Positions 1 through 6,810 of a DNA stretch of 6,965 nt are shown one piece after another. The stretch covers positions 1 to 6,965 of the forward strand of contig MTPE01000320.1 in NCBI GenBank assembly GCA_002011835.1, in the 5' to 3' direction. The stretch is from Desulfarculaceae bacterium JdFR-95. Its GTDB lineage: Bacteria; Desulfobacterota; Desulfarculia; Desulfarculales; Desulfarculaceae. Both the position numbers and the translations under genes were made by a program. Below the pieces are notes generated by a model. That model searched no databases. It was not told where the DNA came from and saw only the letters and a list, made by a program, of their open reading frames with translations. Numbering within the stretch: position 1 is the stretch's first letter; every line of letters starts with the position of its first letter.

Positions 1-320
<320 letters not shown>

Positions 321-1214
321 ATGGCTGCGGTGGTGCGGGAAACCAATCTGGAGGGACTCAAGCTGCTGGGCCGGGGCAAGGTGCGAGACATCTACGACCT
401 GGGTGAACACCTGCTCATCGTGGCCACCGACCGCATCAGCGCCTTCGACGTGGTGCTGCCCGACCCCATCCCGGACAAGGGCCGCATCCTCACCCAGATC
501 TCCATCTACTGGTTCCAGCAGATGGAGGACATCACCCCCAACCACCTGGTGGCCTGGAGGGTGGAGGACTTCCCCCCCGAGCTGCAGGCCCACGCCGAGC
601 AGTTGGAGGGCCGCTCCATGCTGGTGAAGAAGTGCCGCCCCCTGGCCATCGAGGCCATCGTGCGAGGATACCTGGCCGGCAGCGGCTGGAAGGACTACCA
701 GGCCACGGGCCAGGTCTGCGGCCACCGCCTGCCCGAGGGCCTGCGCGAGAGCGACCGCCTGCCCCAGCCCCTGTTCACCCCCAGCACCAAGGCGGCCCAC
801 GGCGAGCACGACGTGAACATCACCCTGGAGCAGGCCAAGGAGCTGGTGGGGGCCGAGCTGGCCGAGGAGGTGGCCCGCCGCTCCCTGGCCATCTATGAGC
901 GGGCGCGCGACATGGCGGCCCAGGCGGGCATCATCATCGCCGACACCAAGTTCGAGTTCGGGCTCATGGGTGACGAGCTGATCCTGATCGACGAGCTGCT
1001 CACCCCCGACTCCAGCCGCTTCTGGCCCGCCGACGACTATGAGCCCGGCCGCTCCCAGAAGAGCTTCGACAAACAGTACATGCGCGACTGGCTGGAGAGC
1101 GTCGGTTTCGACAAGAAGCCGCCGGCGCCGTCGTTGCCGGCAGAGGTGATCGAAGGCACCCGCCGCCGCTACCGGGAGGCCCTGCGGCGCCTGACCGGCC
1201 GCGACCTGGACTAG
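321..1214 (+). CDS. purC: Phosphoribosylaminoimidazole-succinocarboxamide synthase (SAICAR synthase)
   Basis: Cytoplasmic purine biosynthesis enzyme that joins CAIR and aspartate using ATP to give SAICAR. The 297-residue protein shows the family landmarks in order: the ATP-binding start [10 protein letters not shown] (17-26), DRISAFD (37-43), the signature [13 protein letters not shown] (111-123), [13 protein letters not shown] (about 152-164), [10 protein letters not shown] (205-214), and [12 protein letters not shown] near 224-235. It is the long form (about 300 residues, as in yeast Ade1 and many proteobacteria) rather than the roughly 237-residue E. coli form. The ATG has a strong TAAGGAGG Shine-Dalgarno 10 bases upstream. 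It is the first gene of a rightward run and is followed after 50 bases by a NifU-like gene. No other purine gene is in view. Confidence 0.97.
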   Translation: MAAVVRETNLEGLKLLGRGKVRDIYDLGEHLLIVATDRISAFDVVLPDPIPDKGRILTQISIYWFQQMEDITPNHLVAWRVEDFPPELQAHAEQLEGRSMLVKKCRPLAIEAIVRGYLAGSGWKDYQATGQVCGHRLPEGLRESDRLPQPLFTPSTKAAHGEHDVNITLEQAKELVGAELAEEVARRSLAIYERARDMAAQAGIIIADTKFEFGLMGDELILIDELLTPDSSRFWPADDYEPGRSQKSFDKQYMRDWLESVGFDKKPPAPSLPAEVIEGTRRRYREALRRLTGRDLD

Positions 1215-1252
1215 CCCGGCCCAAGGCGGCCCGAGGTGCTTTGGTGGCGACA

Positions 1253-1260
1253 GGGAGGAA
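1253..1260 (+). promoter_or_regulatory. Ribosome binding site that fixes the NifU-like start at GTG 1265
   Basis: GGGAGGAA sits 6 bases before the GTG at 1265. The upstream in-frame TTG at 1241 and GTG at 1244 lack such a site and would add eight residues that do not look like the family, so the GTG at 1265 is the better start. Confidence 0.75.
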
Positions 1261-1264
1261 CAAG

Positions 1265-1486
1265 GTGAAGGAAAAGGTACAGGAGGCCCTGGACAAGATC
1301 CGCCCGGCCCTGCAGCGCGACGGGGGGGACGTGGAGCTGATCGAGGTGACCGAAGACGGGGTGGTCAAGGTGCGCCTGCAGGGTGCTTGCGGGGGATGCC
1401 CCATGAGCCAGATGACCCTCAAGATGGGCATCGAGAAGGTGGTCAAACAGGCCATCCCCGAGGTAAAGAGCGTCGAGGCGGTCTGA
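1265..1486 (+). CDS. NifU-like Fe-S scaffold protein (NifU C-terminal domain type)
   Basis: A 73-residue stand-alone NifU C-terminal (Nfu-type) domain. Such proteins hold or transfer an Fe-S cluster for delivery to apo-enzymes in the cytoplasm. It starts with the helix MKEKVQEALDKIRPAL, then the family hallmark RDGGDVELIEV (18-28), a beta hairpin, and the cluster-binding motif GACGGCP with C42-x-x-C45, followed by a helix starting MSQMTLKMGIE. Length matches the short single-domain Nfu proteins common in anaerobic delta-proteobacteria and Firmicutes. Like them it lacks the N-terminal A-type domain of E. coli NfuA and the IscU-like domain of full NifU. It starts with GTG behind a strong ribosome binding site. 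It lies between purC and the kinase gene with gaps of 50 and 23 bases, consistent with one transcript. PurF and other biosynthetic enzymes can need Fe-S clusters, but a specific link to purC is not shown. Confidence 0.93.
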   Translation: MKEKVQEALDKIRPALQRDGGDVELIEVTEDGVVKVRLQGACGGCPMSQMTLKMGIEKVVKQAIPEVKSVEAV

Positions 1487-1509
1487 GCCCTGACGAGAAA
1501 CAAGGGCGC

Positions 1510-2196
1510 ATGTCACGAGACAGCCGATCCGGCGTTGCTTCGGAGCCGGGAGTGGCAGATGGAGATCCCCGCCGCTTCGCCGAAGGCGTGGCCCGCGCCA
1601 TCTGCCACCGGGCCAAGAACGACCTGCAGACCATAACCAACCTGTTGGTCCTGGCCTGCCCCTACGTGGCCTCGGCCCAAGACCTGGCCCGAGTCGTGGA
1701 GGGGCGGGTGGGGGCGCTGAGCGTCAGCTACACCTTGGTGGCGGCCCAGGGAGAGCCACCGCGCCTGGACCTCCTGGCCCAGGAGGTGGTTCACCGGATC
1801 CTGTGGTCCCTGGAACGGGAAGTACGTCTGGAGCTGGAGTTGCCCCCGGTGGCCCTGAGCCTGCGGCTTTGCTCCCCCCTGTCGCTCTGGCTGTACGAGA
1901 TGGTGAGTAACGCCTGCCGCCATGCCTTGGCCCATGTCTCCACTCCTGCCTTGCGCCTCTGGGCCGAGCTGGGGGAGGAGGGATTGATCCTGGAGGTGGC
2001 TGACAATGGCCCCGGCCTGCCGGGCGGTCTGGACCCCCACCGCGATGGCGGCCTGGGCCTCCGCGTGGCGCGGGCGGTGGCGGCCAGCGACCTGCGGGGC
2101 GAGATGAGTTTCCAAGCCTTGAACCCGGGTCTGGCCGCACGCCTGGCCGTACCCGCGGAACAATTCGCCGCCCTGAACCGGCAGTCATGGCCCTGA
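1510..2196 (+). CDS. Sensor-less histidine kinase, HisKA_2 type, partner of the ANTAR regulator
   Basis: A 228-residue soluble histidine kinase. The phosphoacceptor box is ICHRAKNDLQTITNLL, with H33 in the H-R-x-K-N-[ND]-L-Q form typical of the HisKA_2 family rather than classical HisKA. A second DHp helix follows (about 58-80, RVGALSVSYTLVA). The GHKL ATPase domain runs from about 85 to 215: N-box E130-MVSN134-ACRHA, G1 box VADNGPGLP (D165-G169), G2 box GGLGL (180-184). There is no transmembrane segment, PAS or GAF domain. The first 22 residues look disordered, so the input signal must come from a partner or ligand not visible here. The ATG at 1510 is chosen because it lies 23 bases after the upstream stop. 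Its ribosome binding site is weak (AAGGG at 1502-1506, very close to the ATG), so a slightly later start is possible. The 3' end overlaps the response regulator by 10 bases. By family, it resembles the catalytic cores of PdtaS and EutW. Confidence 0.9.
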   Translation: MSRDSRSGVASEPGVADGDPRRFAEGVARAICHRAKNDLQTITNLLVLACPYVASAQDLARVVEGRVGALSVSYTLVAAQGEPPRLDLLAQEVVHRILWSLEREVRLELELPPVALSLRLCSPLSLWLYEMVSNACRHALAHVSTPALRLWAELGEEGLILEVADNGPGLPGGLDPHRDGGLGLRVARAVAASDLRGEMSFQALNPGLAARLAVPAEQFAALNRQSWP

Positions 2197-2804
2197 GCTT
2201 GCGCATACTGGTGGTGGAGGACGAGGGCGCCCAGGCCCAGGCCCTGCGCCTCAGCCTGGAGCGCCTGGGGCACCAGGTGGTGGCGGTGTGCGCCGAGGGG
2301 AGTGAGGCCTGCCGCCTGCGGGCGGAGCTGCAGCCCGACCTGGTGTTGATGGACTTGGGGCTGCGGGGCATGGACGGCCTGGAGGCCGCCGCGCGCATGA
2401 ACCGGGCTTCGCCCCTGCCCGTGATCATCGTCACCGCCTTGGCCGACCGCCGCTTCCTGGCCGCGGCCCGCGAGGCCGGGGTGTACGGCTACCTGCTCAA
2501 GCCGGTGGAAGAGAGCCTGCTGGGGCCGGCCATCGAGGCCGCGTGGCAGGGCTTCCAGCGGGTGCGCGACCTGGAACAGGAGGTGGCCGACCTGCGCCAG
2601 GAGATCCGCACCCGCAAGCTGGTGGGACGGGCGGTGGGCATCGTCATGGAGCGCCTGGGTATGGGCGAGAAGCAGGCCCGCCGCCACCTGGAGGCCGAGA
2701 GCCGTCGCCAGGGCCTGAGCCTGGCCCAGGTGGCCGAGAGCGTGATCGCGGCCGAGGAACGGGAGCGCCGCCAACCCCCACACCGCCCCCGCAGGCGGCG
2801 CTAG
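2187..2804 (+). CDS. ANTAR-domain response regulator (RNA-binding antiterminator type)
   Basis: A 205-residue response regulator. The receiver domain (about 5-122) has the acidic pair E11-D12, phosphoacceptor D56 in LVLMDLGLRGMDG, T83 and K105-P106. A helical linker (LEQEVADLRQEI, 129-140) with coiled-coil character leads into an ANTAR domain (about 140-190). Its core is RAVGIVMERLGMGEKQA, followed by LSLAQVAESVI. ANTAR proteins bind paired hexaloop RNA hairpins and prevent transcription termination when phosphorylated; this gene has the architecture and length of PdtaR/EutV-like members. The ATG lies inside the kinase gene and the two frames overlap by 10 bases (ATGGCCCTGA), implying translational coupling and a cognate pair. 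The C-terminus ends in an arginine-rich tail (RPRRRR, 200-205), which could add RNA affinity (inference). Its RNA targets are not identifiable in this window. Confidence 0.95.
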   Translation: MALSLRILVVEDEGAQAQALRLSLERLGHQVVAVCAEGSEACRLRAELQPDLVLMDLGLRGMDGLEAAARMNRASPLPVIIVTALADRRFLAAAREAGVYGYLLKPVEESLLGPAIEAAWQGFQRVRDLEQEVADLRQEIRTRKLVGRAVGIVMERLGMGEKQARRHLEAESRRQGLSLAQVAESVIAAEERERRQPPHRPRRRR

Positions 2805-2877
2805 CCGCCCGTCGCCGCGGAGAGGGAAGGGCTCACCCGCCGAAAGCCGCGTGAGGTCCTGCCGCACTGCCCGAGAT

Positions 2878-2901
2878 CCAGCCACCCTTGACAGCGGCTG
2901 G
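2878..2901. repeat. Inverted repeat CCAGCC-N12-GGCTGG spanning the thrC -35 box
   Basis: CCAGCC (2878-2883) and GGCTGG (2896-2901) are perfect inverted repeats separated by 12 bases, and the TTGACA hexamer of the proposed thrC promoter sits in between. This is the placement expected of a dimeric regulator's operator, but six-base arms in GC-rich DNA can arise by chance. Confidence 0.3.
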
Positions 2902-2916
2902 CGCCCGCGCTACAGC
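2888..2916 (+). promoter_or_regulatory. Candidate sigma-70 promoter for thrC
   Basis: A perfect -35 TTGACA (2888-2893), a 17-base spacer, then TACAGC (2911-2916), which matches three of six -10 positions including the key TA and the fourth A. A start near 2923 would leave a leader of about 47 bases. It lies in the 165-base gap after the ANTAR regulator, so thrC may be transcribed independently of, or in addition to, the upstream genes. The -35 context CCCTTGACA is repeated exactly at the proposed asnB promoter. Confidence 0.45.
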
Positions 2917-2969
2917 AAGCCACACGACCGCTTATCCGACTCACCCTCTGGTCCAAGGAGTGTCACACC

Positions 2970-4472
2970 ATGCGCCTGGAGGAGTTTCCCCCTGCCGACC
3001 GCCAACTGGTGGAGCCCATGGGTGGCGGGCGGCTGGTCTATCGCTGCCTGGGCTGCGGCCGCACCCACGGCATCGAGCAGTTGCTCTACACCTGCCCGGA
3101 CTGCGGCCAGGTGCTGTTGATCGAGGACCAGGACTTCGACCGCCTGCGCATGCGCAGCGGGGCGGACTGGCGCCGGGCCTTCGATCTGCGCCGCATGGTC
3201 AACCGCCCCTCCTGCAAGGGGGTCTTCCTCTACCACGAGCTGCTGGCCCCGGTGGTGCCTCCCGAGTGCGTGGTCTATCTGGGCGAGGGTCACACCCCCC
3301 TGGTGGAGGCCTCGCCTCCGTTGCGCGACCGCATAGGCTGCGCCTTCGCCTTCAAGAACGACGGCCAGAACCCCTCGGCCTCCTTCAAGGACCGGGGCAT
3401 GGCCGTGGCCCTGTCCTACCTGCGCTACCTCATCGAACACAAGGGCGCGGGTCGGGTGCTGAGCGTCTGCGCCAGCACCGGCGACACCAGCGCCTCGGCC
3501 GCGCTCTACGGCGCCTACCTGGCCCCGGCCGTGGCCAGCGCCGTGCTCCTGCCCAAGGGCAAGGTCACCCCCCAGCAGCTCAGCCAGCCCCTGGGCGCCG
3601 GGGCCAAAGTCTTCGAGATCCCCGGCGTGTTCGACGACTGCATGAAGGTGGTGGAGTACCTGGCCGACCACTACCGCGTGGCCCTGCTCAACAGCAAGAA
3701 CGCCTGGCGCATCTGCGGCCAGGAGAGCTACTCCTACGAGATCGCCCAGGACCTGGACTACGACCTGAGCGGCCAGGTGGTGGTGGTGCCCATCGGCAAC
3801 GCGGGCAACATCAGCGCGGTGATGAGCGGCTTCCTCAAGCTGCACGAGTTGGGCATCATCGGCGAGCTGCCCAAGCTGATCGGGGTGCAGAGCCACCACG
3901 CCGACCCCGTGTTCCGCTACTACCGCGAGGAGGACCCCTCCCGCCGGGTGTGGCGGCCGGTGACGGTCCAGCCCTCGGTGGCCCAGGCGGCCATGATCGG
4001 CAACCCCGTGTCCATGCCCCGGGTGGTGGAGCTGGCCCGGCGCTACGACGATGCCGCCGGCGAGCGTCGCTTCTTCGTGGTCCAGGTCACCGAGCAGCAG
4101 ATCATGGACCACATGATCCTGGCCAACCGCCACGGACACATCGTCTGCACCCAGGGCGGCGAGTCCCTGGCCGGCCTGGTGCGGGCCCTGGAGCTGGGCC
4201 TGGTGGGGCGCGACGAACACGCCATCCTGGACGCCACCGCCCATCACCTCAAGTTCATCGGCTTCCAGCAGATGTACTTCGAGGACAGCTTCCCCCCCGA
4301 GTTCGGGGTCAAGCCCCGGCCCGAGCTGGTCAACGCCCCGGTGGAGGCCAAGGCCCCGGGGGTGGAGGAGGTGCCCGCCCCAGGCCGTCCCCTCAGCGGC
4401 GAGGCCTTCGCCCGCTTCGTGGAGGCCACGGCCCGCTACATCGCCCAGAGCCTGGAGCTGGAGGAGCGCTAG
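2970..4472 (+). CDS. thrC: Threonine synthase with N-terminal zinc ribbon
   Basis: PLP-dependent enzyme that converts O-phosphohomoserine to threonine and phosphate, the last step of threonine synthesis. The 500-residue protein opens with a zinc ribbon (C26-LG-C29 and C42-PD-C45). The fold-type II PLP core follows: GEGHTPLVE (about 105-113), PLP lysine K140 in NPSASFKDRGM, the CASTGDTSASAA loop (167-178), and the phosphate-binding PIGNAGN loop (274-280). The C-terminal part carries QGGESLAGLVRALE, then an acidic, proline-rich stretch (PVEAKAPGVEEVPAPG) and a final helix. The ATG has an AAGGAG site (2955-2960) 9 bases upstream. Its length is near the longer members of the family. D172 stands where many zinc-ribbon or short-type enzymes carry Asn (STGNTSAS). 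The E. coli-type enzyme has GDTG there, so activity is still expected. Other PLP lyases of the same fold are less likely given the STG-TSAS and FDDCMK motifs. Confidence 0.92.
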   Translation: MRLEEFPPADRQLVEPMGGGRLVYRCLGCGRTHGIEQLLYTCPDCGQVLLIEDQDFDRLRMRSGADWRRAFDLRRMVNRPSCKGVFLYHELLAPVVPPECVVYLGEGHTPLVEASPPLRDRIGCAFAFKNDGQNPSASFKDRGMAVALSYLRYLIEHKGAGRVLSVCASTGDTSASAALYGAYLAPAVASAVLLPKGKVTPQQLSQPLGAGAKVFEIPGVFDDCMKVVEYLADHYRVALLNSKNAWRICGQESYSYEIAQDLDYDLSGQVVVVPIGNAGNISAVMSGFLKLHELGIIGELPKLIGVQSHHADPVFRYYREEDPSRRVWRPVTVQPSVAQAAMIGNPVSMPRVVELARRYDDAAGERRFFVVQVTEQQIMDHMILANRHGHIVCTQGGESLAGLVRALELGLVGRDEHAILDATAHHLKFIGFQQMYFEDSFPPEFGVKPRPELVNAPVEAKAPGVEEVPAPGRPLSGEAFARFVEATARYIAQSLELEER

Positions 4473-4484
4473 CCTGCGGGCTCC

Positions 4485-4513
4485 GCCGCGGGCCGAGACT
4501 CCCCTCCCGCGGC
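4485..4513 (+). terminator. GC-rich hairpin just after thrC, possible terminator
   Basis: GCCGCGGG (4485-4492) and CCCGCGGC (4506-4513) form a perfect 8-base-pair stem with a 13-base loop, starting 13 bases after the thrC stop. No U tract follows, so it is not a classic intrinsic terminator. It may protect the 3' end or act as a weak terminator. Confidence 0.35.
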
Positions 4514-4535
4514 CAGACCCCGCCCAACTACGCGA

Positions 4536-4573
4536 CCGGCCGAGAGCAGGCCGGGGCGCGGAGGCCGCGCCCC
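4536..4573. terminator. Overlapping GC hairpins between the convergent thrC and asnB genes
   Basis: GGGGCGCGG (4553-4561) and CCGCGCCCC (4565-4573) form a perfect 9-pair stem with a 3-base loop. A second stem, CCGGCC (4536-4541) with GGCCGG (4549-4554), shares two bases with it, so the two partly compete. The region lies 18 bases after the asnB stop when read leftward. Neither strand has a T run beyond the stems. A bidirectional terminator role is inferred from position and stem stability only. Confidence 0.4.
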
Positions 4574-4590
4574 CACCTCACCCGTGGGCT

Positions 4591-6462
4591 TCATCCCTGC
4601 TCCAGGAAGCGGCGGTGCCACAGGGCGGCGTTGATCAGGGCCCACAGCAGGTGGTTGTGGTTGTGGGTGCCGGCCAGGTGCTGGTCCATGAGCCGGCGTA
4701 CCTCCTCCACCTGCAGGTAGTCGCGCACCAGGGGGCTGGTGGTGAGCAGCTCCTCCATCAACGGCCGGAGCTGCCGGGGGTCGCGTAGCAGGTTCTTGAC
4801 CGGCAGCGAGTAGCCCTGCTTGCCCCGCCACACCACCCGCCGCGGCACCAGACCCTCGATGGCCCGGCGGAAGATGTACTTGGTGGTGAAGCCCTTGAGC
4901 TTGAACCAGCCGGGCAGGCGGGCGGTGAACTCCACGAACTCGTGGTCCAAAAAGGGCACCCGCACCTCCAGGGAGGTGCTCATGGACATCTTGTCCACCT
5001 TCATGAGCACGCTGTCGGCCATGACCAGCTTGAGGTCGGCGTAGATCTCGCGGTCCAGGCGCCGGCGGCTGTTGCAATGGGCCAGCACCGCCCGCACCGG
5101 GGCGAAGTCGTCGAAGTCCAGCTCCGCCGCCACCTCGGGCCGGAACAGGCGCTGGGCCTGGCCCGGGAGCAGGAAGTATTGCCAGCGCAGGTGCTCCCCC
5201 TCCCGCGGCAGGCACAGGCCCTGTACGAAGCGCTTGAACACGTTGACCGCGCCCTTCTTCTGGGGCCGGTCGCGCAGGCGCTCGGCCACGGCCTTGAGCA
5301 CCGGCTTGAGACCGGGGACCGGCTCCAGGAAGCTGGCCGCCTTGGAGGCCTTGAAACGGTCGTAGCCGCAGAACACCTCGTCGCCGCCCTCGCCCGAGAG
5401 CACCACGGTCACCTTCTGCCGCGCCCGCCGGCAGAGCAGCATCAGCGGTATGGCCGACAGGTCGGTCATGGGCTCGTCCAGGTGGTAGACCGCGGCCTCC
5501 AGGTCCTCCAGGCTCAGCCCCGGGATCATCAGCACCTCGGAGCTGGTGCCGTAGTGGCGGGCCATGTCCTCGGCGTACTCCAGCTCGCTGAAGCTGGGGT
5601 CGGGGTAGGCGATGGAGAAACTCTTGATGTCGCTCACCCCCAGCTCGCGCATGCAGGCCACCACCGTGGTGGAGTCCAGCCCCCCGGACAAAAACACCCC
5701 CAAGGGCACGTCGGACATCAGCCGACGTTTCACCGAGGTCTTGATCAACGCGCGCAGGTCTTCCACCGCCTCCTCGGGCCGGCGGTAGGCGGGATGGAAC
5801 TGAAGGTCCCAGTAGCGCTGCAGGCGCAGGCTGCCTTGGCTCAGGTCGAACACCGCGTAGTGCCCCTGGGGCAGCTTGTGCACCCCGGCGAACAGGGTGT
5901 CCGGCGCAGGCACGAACTCCCAGCCCAGGTAGCGGTACAGGGCGGACAGGTTCACTCGCCGCTCCAGTCCCGGCCAGGCCAGCATGGCCTTGATCTCGTT
6001 GGCGAAGACCAGGCGCTGACCCTGGTGGTGGTAGTACAGGGGCTTGATGCCCAGGCGGTCGCGCGCCAGCAGGATGCGGCGCCGATGCGTGTCCAGCACC
6101 GCGAAGCAGAACATGCCCGACAGGCGCCGGCACACCCCCTCGCCCCACTCCTCATAGCCGTGCAGGATCACCTCCGAGTCGGAACGAGAGCGGAACCGGT
6201 GCCCGGCCCGGATCAACTCCTGTCGCAGCTCCAGGTGGTTGTAGATCTCGCCGTTGGCCACGAGGAACACCCCGCCGTCCTCGTTGGCCATGGGCTGGCG
6301 CCCATTCTCCGACAGGTCGATGATGGCCAGCCGCGTGTGCCCCAGACTGGCCCCGCCCGCCACCACCTGGCCCCGCTGATCCGGCCCCCGGTGTACCAGA
6401 CGATCGGCCATGGCCCGCACCAGGCCCTCGTCCTCCCAACTGAATCCACAAATGCCGCACAT
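4591..6462 (-). CDS. asnB: Asparagine synthetase, glutamine-hydrolysing
   Basis: A 623-residue enzyme that makes asparagine from aspartate, ATP and glutamine-derived ammonia in the cytoplasm. The N-terminal glutaminase (Ntn) domain begins MCGICGF, with C2 as the nucleophile after Met removal, followed by HRGPDQRG (24-31), R45 in HTRLAIID, VANGEIYN (68-75) and D95 in RSDSEV. The synthetase domain (from about 237) has the ATP-pyrophosphatase loop SGGLDST (259-265) and LSGEGGDEVFCGY (355-367), plus a second-half KVDKMSMS motif. All catalytic residues I can check are intact. The start has a GAGG site 5 bases before the ATG and yields the conserved MCGI N-terminus, so it is secure. It converges on thrC. 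Length exceeds E. coli AsnB (554) and matches the 610-640-residue branch, which also includes amidotransferases in surface-polysaccharide clusters. No such genes are in view, so asparagine synthesis is the default assignment. Confidence 0.95.
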   Translation of the reverse strand: MCGICGFSWEDEGLVRAMADRLVHRGPDQRGQVVAGGASLGHTRLAIIDLSENGRQPMANEDGGVFLVANGEIYNHLELRQELIRAGHRFRSRSDSEVILHGYEEWGEGVCRRLSGMFCFAVLDTHRRRILLARDRLGIKPLYYHHQGQRLVFANEIKAMLAWPGLERRVNLSALYRYLGWEFVPAPDTLFAGVHKLPQGHYAVFDLSQGSLRLQRYWDLQFHPAYRRPEEAVEDLRALIKTSVKRRLMSDVPLGVFLSGGLDSTTVVACMRELGVSDIKSFSIAYPDPSFSELEYAEDMARHYGTSSEVLMIPGLSLEDLEAAVYHLDEPMTDLSAIPLMLLCRRARQKVTVVLSGEGGDEVFCGYDRFKASKAASFLEPVPGLKPVLKAVAERLRDRPQKKGAVNVFKRFVQGLCLPREGEHLRWQYFLLPGQAQRLFRPEVAAELDFDDFAPVRAVLAHCNSRRRLDREIYADLKLVMADSVLMKVDKMSMSTSLEVRVPFLDHEFVEFTARLPGWFKLKGFTTKYIFRRAIEGLVPRRVVWRGKQGYSLPVKNLLRDPRQLRPLMEELLTTSPLVRDYLQVEEVRRLMDQHLAGTHNHNHLLWALINAALWHRRFLEQG

Positions 6463-6511
6463 GCCCGCCTCGTGCCCTTGACCTCAGGTGAATCCCTCCA
6501 CGGCTCCAGGC

Positions 6512-6541
6512 ATGTTTCCCCCACCCCCGCCGGCATGTCAA
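6512..6541 (-). promoter_or_regulatory. Candidate sigma-70 promoter for asnB
   Basis: On the minus strand TTGACA (6541-6536) is followed after 18 bases by AAACAT (6517-6512), a three-of-six -10 match. A start near 6505 would give a leader of about 42 bases before the asnB ATG. The -35 context CCCTTGACA is identical to that of the thrC candidate. The -35 lies only 8 bases from the edge of the foldback repeat (6549). Confidence 0.4.
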
Positions 6542-6610
6542 GGGCTGGTGGGGGGAAGCCTCTGTTTAAAAGAAGGGCTCGTCCGGCAAATGGCGGGGTG
6601 GTCGTAAAAC

Positions 6611-6687
6611 CATCCCGGGCCGGCCCTGTCAAGGCTGGCCTCCGGCCACCCTTTGGGCCATGGCCTTGACAGGGCCGGCCCGGGATG
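6611..6687. repeat. Hairpin with perfect 25-base GC-rich arms
   Basis: Arms 6611-6635 and 6663-6687 are exact reverse complements. The stem extends inward by five more pairs (6636-6640 with 6656-6660) past a two-base bulge (6661-6662), leaving a 15-base loop. Each arm carries a TTGACA hexamer pointing outward. The leftward one (6632-6627) is followed after 17 bases by TTTTAC (6609-6604), a weak -10. The direct triplet AAC flanks the hairpin on both sides (6608-6610 and 6688-6690), which could be a tiny target duplication or chance. Read leftward, the stem is followed by GTTTTAC, so a terminator role on that strand is also possible. Confidence 0.75.
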
Positions 6688-6702
6688 AACAAGATCGGGC
6701 GC

Positions 6703-6810
6703 TCGTCTTTGCGAGGAAAATGATATGAAAGGGATACATACGGATTCACGGCCTCGGTATCCCGGTTGTAGTCCAAGTGAGGAGCTATATCATTTTCCTC
6801 GCAAAGACGA
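6703..6810. repeat. Hairpin with perfect 24-base AT-rich arms
   Basis: Arms 6703-6726 and 6787-6810 are exact reverse complements around a 60-base centre. The centre contains its own 7-pair hairpin, GGGATAC (6731-6737) with GTATCCC (6757-6763). Each arm has only 9 G/C of 24, unlike the surrounding DNA, which suggests a separate origin. The outer end reads CGTCTTTGCGAGG on both strands, which recalls the CGTCATTGCGAGG palindromic repeats scattered through many bacterial genomes; that resemblance is from memory and needs a search. No protein is encoded. Confidence 0.75.

Noticed and set aside
2888..4720. Plus-strand 610-codon open frame overlapping thrC, and a 445-codon minus frame at 2910-4247
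   Set aside because: Both are low-complexity Arg/Gly/Pro or Gly/Ala/His-rich shadows of thrC. The thrC frame has clear family motifs and a ribosome binding site.
4942..6669. Plus-strand 575-codon open frame opposite asnB, and the 559-codon minus frame at 4469-6148
   Set aside because: They are antisense and frame-shifted shadows of asnB with biased composition and no recognizable domain.
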